A program made the position numbers and the translations under genes. Below, piece after piece: positions 32,550-40,872 of a DNA stretch of 64,000 nucleotides (position 1 is the stretch's first letter; the number at the start of each line of letters is the position of its first letter). Where the stretch lies: the NCBI RefSeq assembly GCF_019710745.1, contig NZ_JAHKJW010000016.1, positions 62,001 through 126,000 on the forward strand, read 5' to 3'. The notes beneath the pieces are model-generated. The model saw only the letters and a list, made by a program, of their open reading frames with translations. It did not search any database and was not told the origin of the DNA. This stretch comes from Streptomyces beigongshangae. Lineage in GTDB: Bacteria; Actinomycetota; Actinomycetes; Streptomycetales; Streptomycetaceae.

Positions 32550-33887
32550 TCACAGGCCGAGGAGGTCGAGCGTCCACTCCAGCGCCAGGACACCGCCCAG
32601 GCCGAGGACCGCGAGGACCGTCGTATAGGTGGTACGCACCTTGATCGCTTCGACGACGGAGAGGTTGAAGTACTCCTTGAACAGCCAGAAGCCGGGGTCG
32701 TTGACATGGGAGAAGGCGATCGATCCGCAGGAGACGGCGAGCACCATGATCTCGGGGTGGATCCCGCTTCCGGCGAGGAGCGGCAGCACCACGCCGGAGG
32801 CTGTGACGACGGCGACGGTCGCCGACCCGAGCGCGACGCGCAGGATGACGGCGATGAGCCACGCCAGGACGATCGGCGAGATGGACCAGCCGTCGGTGGC
32901 GTCCTTGATGTAGTCGGAGATACCGCCCTCGACGAGGACGTTCTTGAAGGCGCCGCCCGCACCGATCACGAGGAGGATCATCGCCATGGACTGGGCGGCG
33001 GAGGTGCAGGAGGCGTTGACGTCGGCCAGGCTGCGGCCGATGCGCGGCCCGAAGGCCCAGATCGCGAGGAGCAGGGTCAGCATGAGCGCGATCGGCGCGG
33101 AGCCGATGAAGGCGACGAAGTGCAGGAAGGGGCTGTCGCCCGAGGCCGTCATGTCGACCACCGCGGCGCCCGCGATGAGCACGACGGGGAAGAGCGCCAC
33201 GGACAACGACCAGCCGAGGCCCGGCATCTCCCCGTCCTCGAACTCGCGCTCGCCGACCAGTCCCTTGGGGATCGACGGGTCCATCGCCCTGACGAACGGC
33301 AGCCGCGGCCACAGCAGCGCGACGAGCGCGCCCGCCGGAACGGCGATGAACAGGCCGTAGAACAGGGTGTGCCCGACGGAGGCGTGGAAGGTGGCGGCCA
33401 CCGCGGTGGGACCGGGGTGCGGCGGCAGGAAGCTGTGCATCGTGGACAGGGAGATCGACATCGGCAGGCCGACCCAGAGCAGCTTCGCCCCGGTGACCCG
33501 GACGAGCGTGAACGCGATGGGCACGATGATGACGAACGCGACCTCGTAGAACATGGTCACGCCGATCAGCATCGACGTGACCACCATGGCGACCTGGACC
33601 CAGCGCGGCCCGAAGGCGTCCAGCAGCGTGCCGGCTATCCGCTGGGCGGCGCCGGAGTCCCCCATCACCCGGCCGACCATGGCACCGAGCCCGATGACGA
33701 GCATCGTGTCGCCGATCTGACCCCCGATGCCCTCCGAGAGGACGTCCGGGATGTCGGCCACCGGAATGCCCTGGACGAGGGCGACGCCCACCGCCACGAG
33801 CAGCAGCGCGGCGAAGCCGTTGAGTTTCGTCCGGGTCATCAGGAACAGCAGCACCAGAACGCTGATCCCGACTACGAGCAGAGGCAT
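32550..33887 (-). CDS. GntP-family sugar acid:H+ symporter
   Basis: A 445-residue GntP permease with about 12-14 helices. Typical motifs: 'TKLNGFAALLLVAVGVALVQGIP' near the start, 'FYEVAFVIIVPIAF', 'SLSTMHSFLPPHPGPTAVA' and 'HVNDPGFWLFKEYFNLS' near the end. GntP proteins bring in gluconate or related sugar acids with protons. Because gudD follows 138 bp downstream, glucarate or a related aldarate is the likely substrate here. ATG 33887 with AAAGGAG upstream. Divergent from the IclR gene. Confidence 0.92.
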   Translation of the reverse strand: MPLLVVGISVLVLLFLMTRTKLNGFAALLLVAVGVALVQGIPVADIPDVLSEGIGGQIGDTMLVIGLGAMVGRVMGDSGAAQRIAGTLLDAFGPRWVQVAMVVTSMLIGVTMFYEVAFVIIVPIAFTLVRVTGAKLLWVGLPMSISLSTMHSFLPPHPGPTAVAATFHASVGHTLFYGLFIAVPAGALVALLWPRLPFVRAMDPSIPKGLVGEREFEDGEMPGLGWSLSVALFPVVLIAGAAVVDMTASGDSPFLHFVAFIGSAPIALMLTLLLAIWAFGPRIGRSLADVNASCTSAAQSMAMILLVIGAGGAFKNVLVEGGISDYIKDATDGWSISPIVLAWLIAVILRVALGSATVAVVTASGVVLPLLAGSGIHPEIMVLAVSCGSIAFSHVNDPGFWLFKEYFNLSVVEAIKVRTTYTTVLAVLGLGGVLALEWTLDLLGL

Positions 33888-33992
33888 GCGGTTCTCCTTT
33901 GAACCGTGGAGGCGGTGCTGCGGTGCTGCTGTCCGTGGGCGCGCACCGGGCGGCGTACGAACGGAGGGGCGCGTCAGGGAGTGGTCATTCCT

Positions 33993-34020
33993 CATCTCCA
34001 TATGCAGATGACGTACACGT
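33993..34020. promoter_or_regulatory. Operator-like palindrome between GntP and IclR genes
   Basis: CATCT-C-CATATG-C-AGATG (33993-34010) is an 18-bp near-perfect palindrome. ACGTATGAG just after it recurs on the minus strand at the gudD start (GATACGTATGAGCC). A likely IclR site controlling both directions. Confidence 0.55.
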
Positions 34021-34092
34021 ATGAGAACGGAGGTTAGGTCGCCGCACCGGAAGCGGTCAATGGGTGCGACACCGCGGATCTACGATGAGGCC

Positions 34093-34890
34093 ATGCCGGA
34101 GAGCAGCGGGGTCCGCGGAGTACGCGGGGTGAAATCGGCGGCCCGCACGGTCGCCCTGCTGGAACTGCTCGCCGTCCGCGGCGACCGCCCGGCCCGTCTG
34201 GACGAACTGGCCGAGGAACTGGGCGTACCGCGCAGCAGCATGTACCAGCTGCTGCAGACCCTGATCGAGAGCGGCTGGGTACGCTCCGACACGACCGGGT
34301 CCCTCTACGGCATCGGCATCCGCGCGCTGCTGACGGGCACGAGCTACCTGGACAGCGACCCGCACGTCCGCGTGGTGCGCCCCTACCTCGACGAGGCGTC
34401 GGACGCGCTCGGCGAGACGATCCACCTGGCACGGCTCGACGGCCCGGACGTGGTGTACCTGGCGACCCGCGAGTCCCATGAGTACCTGCGGACGATCAGC
34501 AGGGTCGGCCGCCGCGTCCCGGCCCACGCGGGCGCACTGGGCAAGGCACTGCTGGCGGAACGCCCGGCGCACGAACTCCCGCTCCCACCCGACCCCCTGC
34601 CGGCCCTGACGGCCAACACGCACACCACCCGGACGACCCTGCTCGCCGACCTGGCGCACGTACGGGCGCGCGGCTACTCGACGGACCACGAGGAAACGGT
34701 GCAGGGCATAGCGGGCTTCGGCTTCGCCCTGCGTTACGACTCCCTGCCCACGGATGCCATCAGCTGCTCGATCCCGGTCTCCCGCCTGACCCCTTCGCAC
34801 GAGACCCGGGTGATCGCGGTGATGCAGGAGACGAGAACAAAGATCGAGAACGCGCTCCCCTCGGCACCGGGATCACCGGACTGGCGATGA
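34093..34890 (+). CDS. IclR-family regulator of the glucarate genes
   Basis: A 265-residue IclR protein. HTH 'ARLDELAEELGVPRSSMYQLLQTLIESGWVR' (about 35-65), effector domain with 'GETIHLARLDGPDVVYLATRES' and 'ISRVGRRVPAHAGALGKALLAE'. Divergent from the GntP permease. TACGAT at 34081-34086 lies only seven bases from ATG 34093 and there is no Shine-Dalgarno sequence, so the mRNA may be leaderless. By analogy with KdgR-type IclR regulators, it would repress uptake and dehydration genes until the sugar acid is present. Confidence 0.88.
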   Translation: MPESSGVRGVRGVKSAARTVALLELLAVRGDRPARLDELAEELGVPRSSMYQLLQTLIESGWVRSDTTGSLYGIGIRALLTGTSYLDSDPHVRVVRPYLDEASDALGETIHLARLDGPDVVYLATRESHEYLRTISRVGRRVPAHAGALGKALLAERPAHELPLPPDPLPALTANTHTTRTTLLADLAHVRARGYSTDHEETVQGIAGFGFALRYDSLPTDAISCSIPVSRLTPSHETRVIAVMQETRTKIENALPSAPGSPDWR

Positions 34891-35119
34891 GAACCACCGG
34901 CACCCCGAAGGGCCGCCCCGCGCGCCGCACCGAAACCCACGCAGCCACCCGCTCGCTCGACCCACCGACCCTCGACCGAGCCACACCCCCCTCGACCGGG
35001 GCCACCCCCACGCCCACCCCATACCCCCGCACCGGCCCACCCTCGATCCGGTACGCTGTGACCCGAGCGTTCCTGGCAGACACTGCGGCCACCGCAGCAA
35101 CCACCACGCTCACGCTCAC

Positions 35120-35192
35120 GCCTTCGTAGCTCAGGGGATAGAGCACCGCTCTCCTAAAGCGGGTGTCGCAGGTTCGAATCCTGCCGGGGGCA
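35120..35192 (+). tRNA. tRNA-Arg (anticodon CCU)
   Basis: A complete cloverleaf. Acceptor 35120-35126 pairs with 35185-35191, D-arm GCTC...GAGC, anticodon stem CCGCT/AGCGG with loop CTCCTAA (anticodon CCT, reading AGG), T-arm GCAGG-TTCGAAT-CCTGC, discriminator A. CCA is not encoded. A 19-bp terminator follows at once. Integrative elements often use such genes as attachment sites. Confidence 0.95.
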
Positions 35193-35199
35193 CACGACA

Positions 35200-35241
35200 C
35201 AGGGCCGGTTCGAAGGGATTGATCCCTTCGAACCGGCCCTG
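35200..35241 (+). terminator. Hairpin terminator after tRNA-Arg
   Basis: Perfect 19-bp stem (35200-35218 / 35223-35241) with a TTGA loop, eight bases after the tRNA. It may also stop the vapC transcript arriving from the right. Confidence 0.9.
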
Positions 35242-35270
35242 CTGCATGTTCACATCCCTGCACGCGCGGA

Positions 35271-35780
35271 CTATTGGGTCCGGTGCGCTCCCACCTCACC
35301 AGTGTCTCGCCGTGAGCCTTCGTGGGGCATCCTCGGGCGAGTGACCGGCACGACGGTGAGGAGGTCATCCAGCCCTTTGAAGTCGTCGGGGTTGGTGGTG
35401 AAGAGGGGAAGGTTCTCAGCCACGGCGATGGCAGCGATCATCAGGTCGGCCACCCGACGGCGTGGCTTGCGGCCGGCGCTGATCACTGCGGCACAGATAC
35501 GGCCGTAGATGCGTGCCGCTTCGGCGTCGAAGGGGATGGGGTCGAACTCGTTCTCGGCGCGTTGCAGGACGTCGAGCCTACGGGCGCGTTCGACGTGTTC
35601 GTCGTAATTGCTCTGTTCGTCGTTGCGACGGACCTCGTGCGGACCGGCGGACAACTCGGCCAAGGTGATGGCGGTGATCGCCATTTCGTCCGGTAGCTCC
35701 TCGGGGGCCACCCAGTGGCGCAGAATCATGATGTTGGTGTCAAGGAGGCCCTGCTGATGCGTCGAGCGGTCAACGGTCAT
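35271..35780 (-). CDS. vapC: VapC-like PIN-domain toxin
   Basis: A 169-residue PIN-domain ribonuclease with the conserved acidic residues in 'GLLDTNIMIL' (Asp), 'TLAELSAGP' (Glu), 'VADLMIAAIA' (Asp) and 'TTNPDDF' (Asp). VapC toxins cut specific tRNAs or rRNA when the antitoxin is lost. Start ATG 35780 lies inside the end of the antitoxin gene (11-base overlap), the usual translational coupling. The C-terminal 30 residues are basic and variable. The pair sits beside tRNA-Arg and a recombinase remnant, so it may be leftover cargo of an integrated element. Confidence 0.88.
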   Translation of the reverse strand: MTVDRSTHQQGLLDTNIMILRHWVAPEELPDEMAITAITLAELSAGPHEVRRNDEQSNYDEHVERARRLDVLQRAENEFDPIPFDAEAARIYGRICAAVISAGRKPRRRVADLMIAAIAVAENLPLFTTNPDDFKGLDDLLTVVPVTRPRMPHEGSRRDTGEVGAHRTQ

Positions 35781-36039
35781 AGGGATCGCCCGGGTAGGTG
35801 TCGACCGCGGCGTCCTGATCGGCGCGGAACCTGTCAAGGTCGATGCCGGGGGCGGTCCCGGACATCGCGGCGAACTCCTGGCGGGAGACGAACCGACGAC
35901 GTCGACGCAGCGGGACGAGTTGGCCGATCGCATGTCCGTCGCGGGTGACGGTAAACGACTGACCACCCTGTATCGCATCCATGATCTCTCGGGACCGGCT
36001 GCGTAGATCCCGTTGGGTAATTTCGGGCTGAACGCTCAT
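35770..36039 (-). CDS. vapB: VapB/Phd-YefM-type antitoxin
   Basis: An 89-residue antitoxin. The N-terminal Phd/YefM fold ('ITQRDLRSRSREIMDAIQGGQSFTVTRDGHAIGQLVPL') binds DNA and dimerises. The C-terminal tail ('IDLDRFRADQDAAVDTYPGDPYDR') should wrap the toxin. ATG 36039 fits the family; an upstream extension to 36186 has no ribosome site. First gene of the operon with the PIN toxin; a perfect 19-bp palindrome covers its promoter, expected to be bound by the complex. Confidence 0.88.
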   Translation of the reverse strand: MSVQPEITQRDLRSRSREIMDAIQGGQSFTVTRDGHAIGQLVPLRRRRRFVSRQEFAAMSGTAPGIDLDRFRADQDAAVDTYPGDPYDR

Positions 36040-36048
36040 ACCGACCAA

Positions 36049-36067
36049 GGTAGCACCGGGTGCTACC
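36049..36067. promoter_or_regulatory. Toxin-antitoxin operator palindrome
   Basis: GGTAGCACC-G-GGTGCTACC, a perfect 9-bp-arm inverted repeat ten bases upstream of the vapB start. Typical autorepression site of a toxin-antitoxin operon. Confidence 0.8.
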
Positions 36068-36255
36068 AGGTGACACATGACGGCCGAAGCCTTGCGCCGA
36101 CAAACCTTCGGCTGTGGCGGCCAGGTACGGCCTTCGCTGATCGATCCGGCTGGAGCCACAGATGAGAGGGCATCTGACATCCACAACTGACATCAACGAC
36201 TTCGGACGGGGATGCACACCAGCGACTCCCGCCGGCCGTCGCGCCAGCCGACGAC

Positions 36256-36320
36256 AGCAGTCGGGCCGCGCTCGTGATGTTGATCTGGCTGTGGCCGAGG
36301 AGCTCCATCACGATGCGGGG
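36256..36320 (-). pseudogene. Tyrosine-recombinase (phage integrase) fragment
   Basis: On the minus strand the translation 'RIVMELLGHSQINIT' matches the box II region of tyrosine integrases (usual form 'xxVMexLGHSqixxTmxtYsH'), including the catalytic His in LGHS. The frame upstream lacks the rest of the domain, and downstream it departs from the Tyr-containing end. This is a decayed end of an integrase about 1.1 kb from tRNA-Arg. Confidence 0.6.
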
Positions 36321-36553
36321 AGGGAGAGAGTGACTCCGGCCGCTGTCAGGAGGGCGGTCGTACCGTGTCAGGCGTCATGCAGCCGAACCACGCGCAGCCC
36401 GGGCGGATCCGGCGGACCCGGCGACGCGGGTCTCGTCGAGGAAGCGGCTCCAGAGCTTCGGGGTCCTTCGATGCGCACTTGGCGCCGCAGGCAGACAGGT
36501 GTGCTCCGGTCTCGCACCGCAACTGTTGGCCCGTCGAGGGAGTCGTACTCGCC
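36321..36553. other. Sequence without a supported gene
   Basis: Between the integrase fragment and the membrane protein. Open frames exist in several phases but none shows a ribosome site or a domain; it may be decayed element DNA. Confidence 0.4.
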
Positions 36554-37171
36554 GTGACCGGAATACGTGCACAGCGCAGCATGAGGTTGTCCCCCGCTTT
36601 CTCCACGGCAGCGGGCGCCGGCGCTCTGGTCGTCGCCGCGGTGGGGAGCTGGAGCAACCTCTTGCTGGTCGTGCAGGGGCGGGTGGTCCCCGGGTGGGGA
36701 GTGAGTGCAGGGCTCCTCGTCATGTCGCTCGCCCTTCGGTGGGCACTCGCCCCTGCGAATCGCCCAGCGGGTCCTGCGAGACTCCCGCGGAAGCAAGCCG
36801 TATGGGCACCGCTGGGCAATCGTCTGCTGATCGCCGCAGCGGTGTTCGGCACCGCGGGGGGAGCGGCGGACGATCTGATCTCGGGCGCGGAGTACCACGT
36901 ACTGCGTCCCTCGGGGCCGGGAGGCTGCACGGCAGTGGTGCGCGAGACGTCCTTCCTCATGAGTGGCGCCGGCGAGGCCTACGCGGTGGAGCACACCGGC
37001 CTGGCCCTGAGCGAGGCGGGATCCTGGGCGGTCGATGACGGCTACCGGCCCGTCGCCGCAGGCACATACGAGTTGGACTGGGGGCGGGACGGCGGTGATC
37101 TGGAGATCAACGGCACGAGCACCGACCCGATCGTCAGCGGGGGATCGGGGGACATCGATTGCGGGTGGTGA
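36554..37171 (+). CDS. Hypothetical membrane protein
   Basis: About 205 residues. Three hydrophobic helices in the first half ('FSTAAGAGALVVAAVGSW', 'VSAGLLVMSLALRWAL', 'RLLIAAAVFGTAGG') are followed by a roughly 90-residue soluble C-terminal part with two Cys ('GPGGCTAVVRETSFLMSGAG' and the final 'GDIDCGW'), probably outside the membrane and disulfide-linked. I do not recognise a family. GTG 36554 has GAGGGAG 11 bases upstream; ATG 36581 is an alternative. It lies in the accessory stretch next to tRNA-Arg. Confidence 0.6.
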   Translation: MTGIRAQRSMRLSPAFSTAAGAGALVVAAVGSWSNLLLVVQGRVVPGWGVSAGLLVMSLALRWALAPANRPAGPARLPRKQAVWAPLGNRLLIAAAVFGTAGGAADDLISGAEYHVLRPSGPGGCTAVVRETSFLMSGAGEAYAVEHTGLALSEAGSWAVDDGYRPVAAGTYELDWGRDGGDLEINGTSTDPIVSGGSGDIDCGW

Positions 37172-37350
37172 GGCCGGTCGCGCTCAGCGGCAAGAGCTCT
37201 CGTCGGTGCAGCGCAAGACCAATCACCGCAGGGTGTGGGTCCAACCAGGTGCGCGTCCGGCTGTGTGCCGAAGCCGACACGCACCAGCGGACAAGGACGG
37301 CCGCCGACGCGTCATCGGCGCATCGGAGCCCCAGGCTTCTGACATCCCCC
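37172..37350. other. Intergenic sequence without a recognised feature
   Basis: Leads into the 9-bp repeat array. No promoter or gene recognised. Confidence 0.4.
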
Positions 37351-37404
37351 GATGACACCGCTGACACCGATGACACCGATGACACCGATGACACCGATGA
37401 CACC
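37351..37404. repeat. 9-bp tandem repeat GATGACACC, 6 copies
   Basis: Six units, one with GC in place of GA, in exact register. Located downstream of the DUF6243-like gene and just before its terminator hairpin. Confidence 0.95.
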
Positions 37405-37422
37405 GATAGGGCATACGCCAGT

Positions 37423-37453
37423 GGGCCCGGGCCGCGAGGCGCGGTCCGGGCCC
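37423..37453 (-). terminator. Hairpin terminator for the DUF6243-like gene
   Basis: 14-bp stem with one G-T pair (37423-37436 / 37440-37453) and a 3-base loop, 36 bases beyond the stop of the minus-strand gene. Confidence 0.7.
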
Positions 37454-37488
37454 TGTCCGTTGCTGTGCCGCCCTGCGGCGGCGGTGCG

Positions 37489-37704
37489 TCAGCTCTGTGC
37501 GCTGTCGTCGGCCGTCTCCCCCGCGGCCTCGGCCGCGGCTGTCTTCTCGCGCATCTTGCGCACCAGCTCCGCCTTCTGGTCGGCTGCGCCCTGGCGGTCG
37601 CGGTTGCGGTACGGGCCGTTGTTCTGCCGTTCGGCGCGGGACTGCTTCTTGCGCTGGCCGCCGCCCTGGCCCACGGGGTTGTTGATGTTCTTGCTCACGG
37701 TCAT
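37489..37704 (-). CDS. Small basic DUF6243-like protein
   Basis: A 71-residue hydrophilic protein starting 'MTVSKNINNPVGQGGGQRKKQSR' and containing a charged helix 'AADQKAELVRKMREKTAAAE'. I recall this form as DUF6243, a small conserved actinomycete protein of unknown function. No membrane segment or Cys. The strongly basic N-terminal half suggests nucleic-acid or acidic-surface binding, but that is a guess. Confidence 0.75.
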   Translation of the reverse strand: MTVSKNINNPVGQGGGQRKKQSRAERQNNGPYRNRDRQGAADQKAELVRKMREKTAAAEAAGETADDSAQS

Positions 37705-38059
37705 GGGTTCTCCCGGTGATGGTGAAGTGATCTACGGATTCGTCGGTGGGGGACGGGCGGCGGCGTCGAAGGACGTCGGCAGCGGCCCGTCACGCTCTCA
37801 CTCGTAAATCGGCGTCTGGAAGAACATGCCAAGGACGTTACCCGGTTCCGTCGGCTCCGCGCACCAACCTTTTCGCCGCTGGGGCTCAATACAGCTAGCC
37901 CTGGTCAAGCGTCGCAGCAGCGGGAAGGTCGGTGCGGTGTCGCCGCCCTCCGTCCGGAACAGGCCGAGGTCGTCGGCCGGGCGGGCGGGCAGGCGGGCGT
38001 CGGCGTACCCCTGTCGCACTCCGTCACCTCACCCGCTTCCCGCGCTTCCCCCGTGGGTT
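37705..38059. other. Leader of the DUF6243-like gene and spacer
   Basis: A somewhat AT-richer stretch around 37800-37860 may hold the promoter of the minus-strand gene. No further gene recognised. Confidence 0.4.
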
Positions 38060-38081
38060 GCCGGGTCCGGCCGGACCCGGC
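38060..38081 (-). terminator. Perfect 22-bp palindrome after the DUF1330 gene
   Basis: A GCCGGGTCCGG/CCGGACCCGGC palindrome nine bases past the minus-strand stop codon, expected to fold in RNA and end transcription. Confidence 0.65.
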
Positions 38082-38089
38082 GCGGGAGG

Positions 38090-38437
38090 CTACTCGGCAG
38101 GCAGGGTCTCTTCCATCGCCTTTGCGGCGGCGGTCGGGGTGTAGCCCTCCGGGACGCCCTCGACCAGGATGATGTCGCCCTCGATGTGCCGTGAGCGCAG
38201 CGGCGCGATCTCCTGGTAGCCGGGGGAGTCCCACCAGGCCCGCGCCTCGGTGATGCCGGGGAAGCCGATCATCACGACGTGCCCGGGCCAGTCGCCCTCC
38301 TTCACCTCGTGCTGCGTGGCGTGCACGAGGAAGCGTCCGCCGTACGGCTCGAAGGTGGCGGGGATGCGCTCCATGTACTCGACGATCTCCGGGTGCGGGG
38401 CGGCCTCTTGCAGGTGGGCTATGACGTAGGCGGGCAT
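38090..38437 (-). CDS. DUF1330-family protein
   Basis: A 115-residue dimeric alpha/beta-barrel (ferredoxin-like) protein: 'MPAYVIAHLQEAAPHPEIVEYMERIPATFEPYGGRFL' opening, 'GHVVMIGFPGITEARAWWDSPGYQEIAPLR' in the middle and 'GDIILVEGV' near the end, all typical of DUF1330. The family is common and mostly uncharacterised. Transcribed alone; its hairpin terminator is close. Confidence 0.9.
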   Translation of the reverse strand: MPAYVIAHLQEAAPHPEIVEYMERIPATFEPYGGRFLVHATQHEVKEGDWPGHVVMIGFPGITEARAWWDSPGYQEIAPLRSRHIEGDIILVEGVPEGYTPTAAAKAMEETLPAE

Positions 38438-38756
38438 GGTGTCCTTCCGGTCAGTCAGTCAGTCGGTCGGGTTCCGTATGCCGGGAGCGTGGCATGCCGG
38501 CGCACCGGGGTCGATGACCTGACAGGTGAGCGGACCATCCCGGCCGCACTGCGGACCGGCGATTCCAAGTGCTCGCGCAGGTGGAGATAGGAGAGCGGGC
38601 TGTCGCAGCACGGCTGAAATTGGTCTCATCGGCTTCGGTGGGCCGACTCAAGGACCACACCAGCTTCTTGTAGGATCCCCTATACACAAATGGCCGTGAG
38701 GCACGCGCTCCGCGAAGAGACAAGCGTGCCGCACGGCTGACCGAGGGGAGCTCAAG
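38438..38756. other. Intergenic region
   Basis: About 320 bases. A locally AT-rich patch at 38660-38690 (TAGGAT and TATACA are visible) may be a promoter for the small frame at 38757. Nothing else recognised. Confidence 0.4.
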
Positions 38757-38978
38757 TTGAGACCCAACCCCACCCGGACAAGCAGCATTGTCCGCCACAG
38801 CGCGTCACGAATTCAAGATTCGCCACACACCGAGGGGACCAACGAGCGAAACTGTACACCATGTCCGGGCACGCGAGCTCGATGGCAGCCTGACCGGATC
38901 ACGAGCAGTGCGGCGCTGATCACCGCACTCGCCAGCCTCGTCACGGCGGCGCTGCCCCTGATCGTCAGGCTGCTGTAA
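38757..38978 (+). CDS. Possible small membrane peptide
   Basis: A 73-codon frame starting at TTG 38757, seven bases after GGGGAG. The N-terminal 45 residues are polar; the end is one hydrophobic helix ('SSAALITALASLVTAALPLIVRLL'). No family recognised. Codon usage is weaker than in neighbouring genes, so this may be chance, but the ribosome site and helix are suggestive. Confidence 0.35.
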   Translation: MRPNPTRTSSIVRHSASRIQDSPHTEGTNERNCTPCPGTRARWQPDRITSSAALITALASLVTAALPLIVRLL

Positions 38979-39188
38979 CCCCGCCCCGACCGGTGACCTC
39001 GGGGATCTCGGGGACCTCGGGAACTTCGGCCGCACCGTGCGGCCACCTGTGAGCCGCCTCCGCACAGGACTCGGTGGAGGCCGCGTCACCAAGGTGTCGC
39101 GGCCTCTGGACAGTCCGGGAACAGGGCTTTGTCTTCCGTGGAGCGCGGTGCGAGGCTCGGGGGACTCACGTATCCCCTGGGGGTTCTC
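38979..39188. other. Leader of the PH-domain gene
   Basis: Contains GGGGAC/CTCGG repeats near 38995-39030 and no clear promoter elements. Confidence 0.35.
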
Positions 39189-39554
39189 ATGGCACTGTTC
39201 GGCAATGCCCACACTGTCGACCCGGCGAAGGCCCAGCACGACTACGCACGGCTGCTCGGGCACAGCGAGCAGGTGCACGCCGCCTTCCAGTTGATCCGCG
39301 ACACCATCCTGTTCACCGACCGGCGTCTCATCCTGGTCGACAAGCAGGGCATCACCGGCAAGAAGACGGAGTACCACTCCGTCCCGTACCGCAGCATCAC
39401 GCACTTCTCCGTCGAGACCGCCGGGACCTTCGATCTCGACGCCGAGCTGAAGATCTGGATCTCCGGCACGCCCGCGCCCATCGAGAAGACCTTCACCAAG
39501 GGCGTCGACATCTACGAGGTCCAGGCGATCCTCACCCAGTTCGTCGCCCGGTAG
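39189..39554 (+). CDS. Bacterial PH-domain protein
   Basis: A 121-residue single-domain protein of the bacterial PH-like (bPH/DUF1696) type: 'IRDTILFTDRRLILVDKQGITGKKTEYHSVPYRSITHFSVETAGTFDLDAELKIWISG' shows the split beta barrel, and the C-terminal helix is 'VDIYEVQAILTQFVAR'. Function in bacteria is unclear; related domains assemble into oligomers. ATG 39189. It overlaps by 23 bases, tail to tail, with the MFS gene on the other strand. Confidence 0.88.
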   Translation: MALFGNAHTVDPAKAQHDYARLLGHSEQVHAAFQLIRDTILFTDRRLILVDKQGITGKKTEYHSVPYRSITHFSVETAGTFDLDAELKIWISGTPAPIEKTFTKGVDIYEVQAILTQFVAR

Positions 39555-40764
39555 GCCCGGTAGGCGCGGTGGGTCCGTCAGGCACGGCGGGTGCGGAGGG
39601 GCGGGGGGTCGTCGGTCTCAGGCCCCGTGCCAGGGCCAGTGTGACCGCCGTCGATGCCGCCGCCATGATCGTCGTCGCCGTCGCCGGTGACGTGAGCTGG
39701 GCCGTCGCGCCCGCCAGTGCCGCGGCCAGTCCCTGCGTCGCCAGCATGCCGGACGAGTGCAGACCCAGCGCGTGGCCCGCCAGTTCGGGCGGGGTGAGGG
39801 CCATGAGGCGCTCCTGCTGGAGGAGGCTCGCGCCGAAGCCGACCGACGCCAGGGCCGCCAGGGCCGCCGCCAGGGGCGGGCCCGGGTGGAGGACGAAGAA
39901 CAGGTACGGGGCCGCCAGCAGCAGGAGGAGCGGGACTCCGAGACGGGGGCGCAGGGCCGGGCCGGCGAAGCGGGCCACCGCCACGTCCCCGGTCAGCATG
40001 CCCAGCGCCGCACAGGCGAAGAGCAGGCCCGCGTGGTCGGGGGCGTAGGGGACGTAGAGGGACTCGCAGCCGACGACCAGGCCGTTGGGGAGCCAGAGCG
40101 CCAGATAGAGGTGACGGCGCGGGCCCGCGGCGAGGAGGGTCCTGTTCGTGCGCCATGTCGCGCGTACGGACGGGCGGCCCGCCGCTCTCGGCGGGCGGCG
40201 GGTCAGGCCGTACCGGGCGACCGCCGCGGCCGTCGCGTACAGGGCCGCCGCCGTCAGCAGGGTGCCGCGCGGCGACAGGAGCGCGATCAGTACGCCTCCG
40301 GTGGCGTACCCCGCGATCTGCGTGACGCCGTTCGCCATGTTGAAGACCGAACGGCCCACGATGTAGGCGTCCTTGGGGAGGATCTCGTTCAGCAGGCCCC
40401 AGCGGACGCCGCCGCCCAGGGAGGCCACCAGGCCGAGGACGAGGACCAGGGCGAAGAGCGTCCAGAGCGGGGCCGGGAGCGCCAGGAGCGCCGTCCCCGC
40501 CGCGAACACCAGGGCCGTGGCCGTCATCGTGGCGCGGGGCGGCAGGCGGTCGGCCGCCGACAGGAGCGTGGTCGCGCCCAGGACCTGGACGAGCGACGGA
40601 CCGAACATGCTCAGGGCCGACAGGAGGGGGGAGCCCGTGGCCCGGTAGACCAGGGTGCCGAGCGCGAGACCGCTCATCGTGTGGGCCGCCACCTGTGCGG
40701 AGGAGGCCAGGAAGAGGGGGGTGAACTCCGTTGTACGGAAGAGGGATCTGTACGTCGTGGGCAT
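39532..40764 (-). CDS. MFS transporter
   Basis: A 410-residue 12-helix major facilitator protein. It begins 'MPTTYRSLFRTTEFTPLFLASSAQVAAHTMSGLALGTLVY', with 'VASLGGGVRWGLLNEILP' and 'RSVFNMANGVTQIAGYATGGVLIALL' as motifs often seen in actinobacterial exporters of the MFS_1/DHA3-like kind. Substrate unknown. Start ATG 40764. It is divergent from an ArsR-like regulator 109 bp away, which probably controls it. The C-terminal 25 residues are Pro/Thr/Gly-rich. Confidence 0.85.
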   Translation of the reverse strand: MPTTYRSLFRTTEFTPLFLASSAQVAAHTMSGLALGTLVYRATGSPLLSALSMFGPSLVQVLGATTLLSAADRLPPRATMTATALVFAAGTALLALPAPLWTLFALVLVLGLVASLGGGVRWGLLNEILPKDAYIVGRSVFNMANGVTQIAGYATGGVLIALLSPRGTLLTAAALYATAAAVARYGLTRRPPRAAGRPSVRATWRTNRTLLAAGPRRHLYLALWLPNGLVVGCESLYVPYAPDHAGLLFACAALGMLTGDVAVARFAGPALRPRLGVPLLLLLAAPYLFFVLHPGPPLAAALAALASVGFGASLLQQERLMALTPPELAGHALGLHSSGMLATQGLAAALAGATAQLTSPATATTIMAAASTAVTLALARGLRPTTPRPSAPAVPDGPTAPTGPTGRRTG

Positions 40765-40872
40765 GCTCCGGAGTCTCGGATCCGTGCCGGGGCGGGCGTT
40801 AGAGTTTCGCGTCCGTGCGAAACCGTCGCGACAGGGGGGCGGAGAAGGAAGGACGGGGAGGGGAGGGCGGAA

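Noticed and set aside
34887..35129. 80-codon Thr/Pro-rich frame between IclR and tRNA-Arg
   Set aside because: No ribosome site or domain, and its 3' end runs into the tRNA.
37223..37414. Minus-strand frame coding His-Arg-Cys repeats
   Set aside because: It is only the 9-bp GATGACACC array read as protein; the zinc-binding look is accidental.
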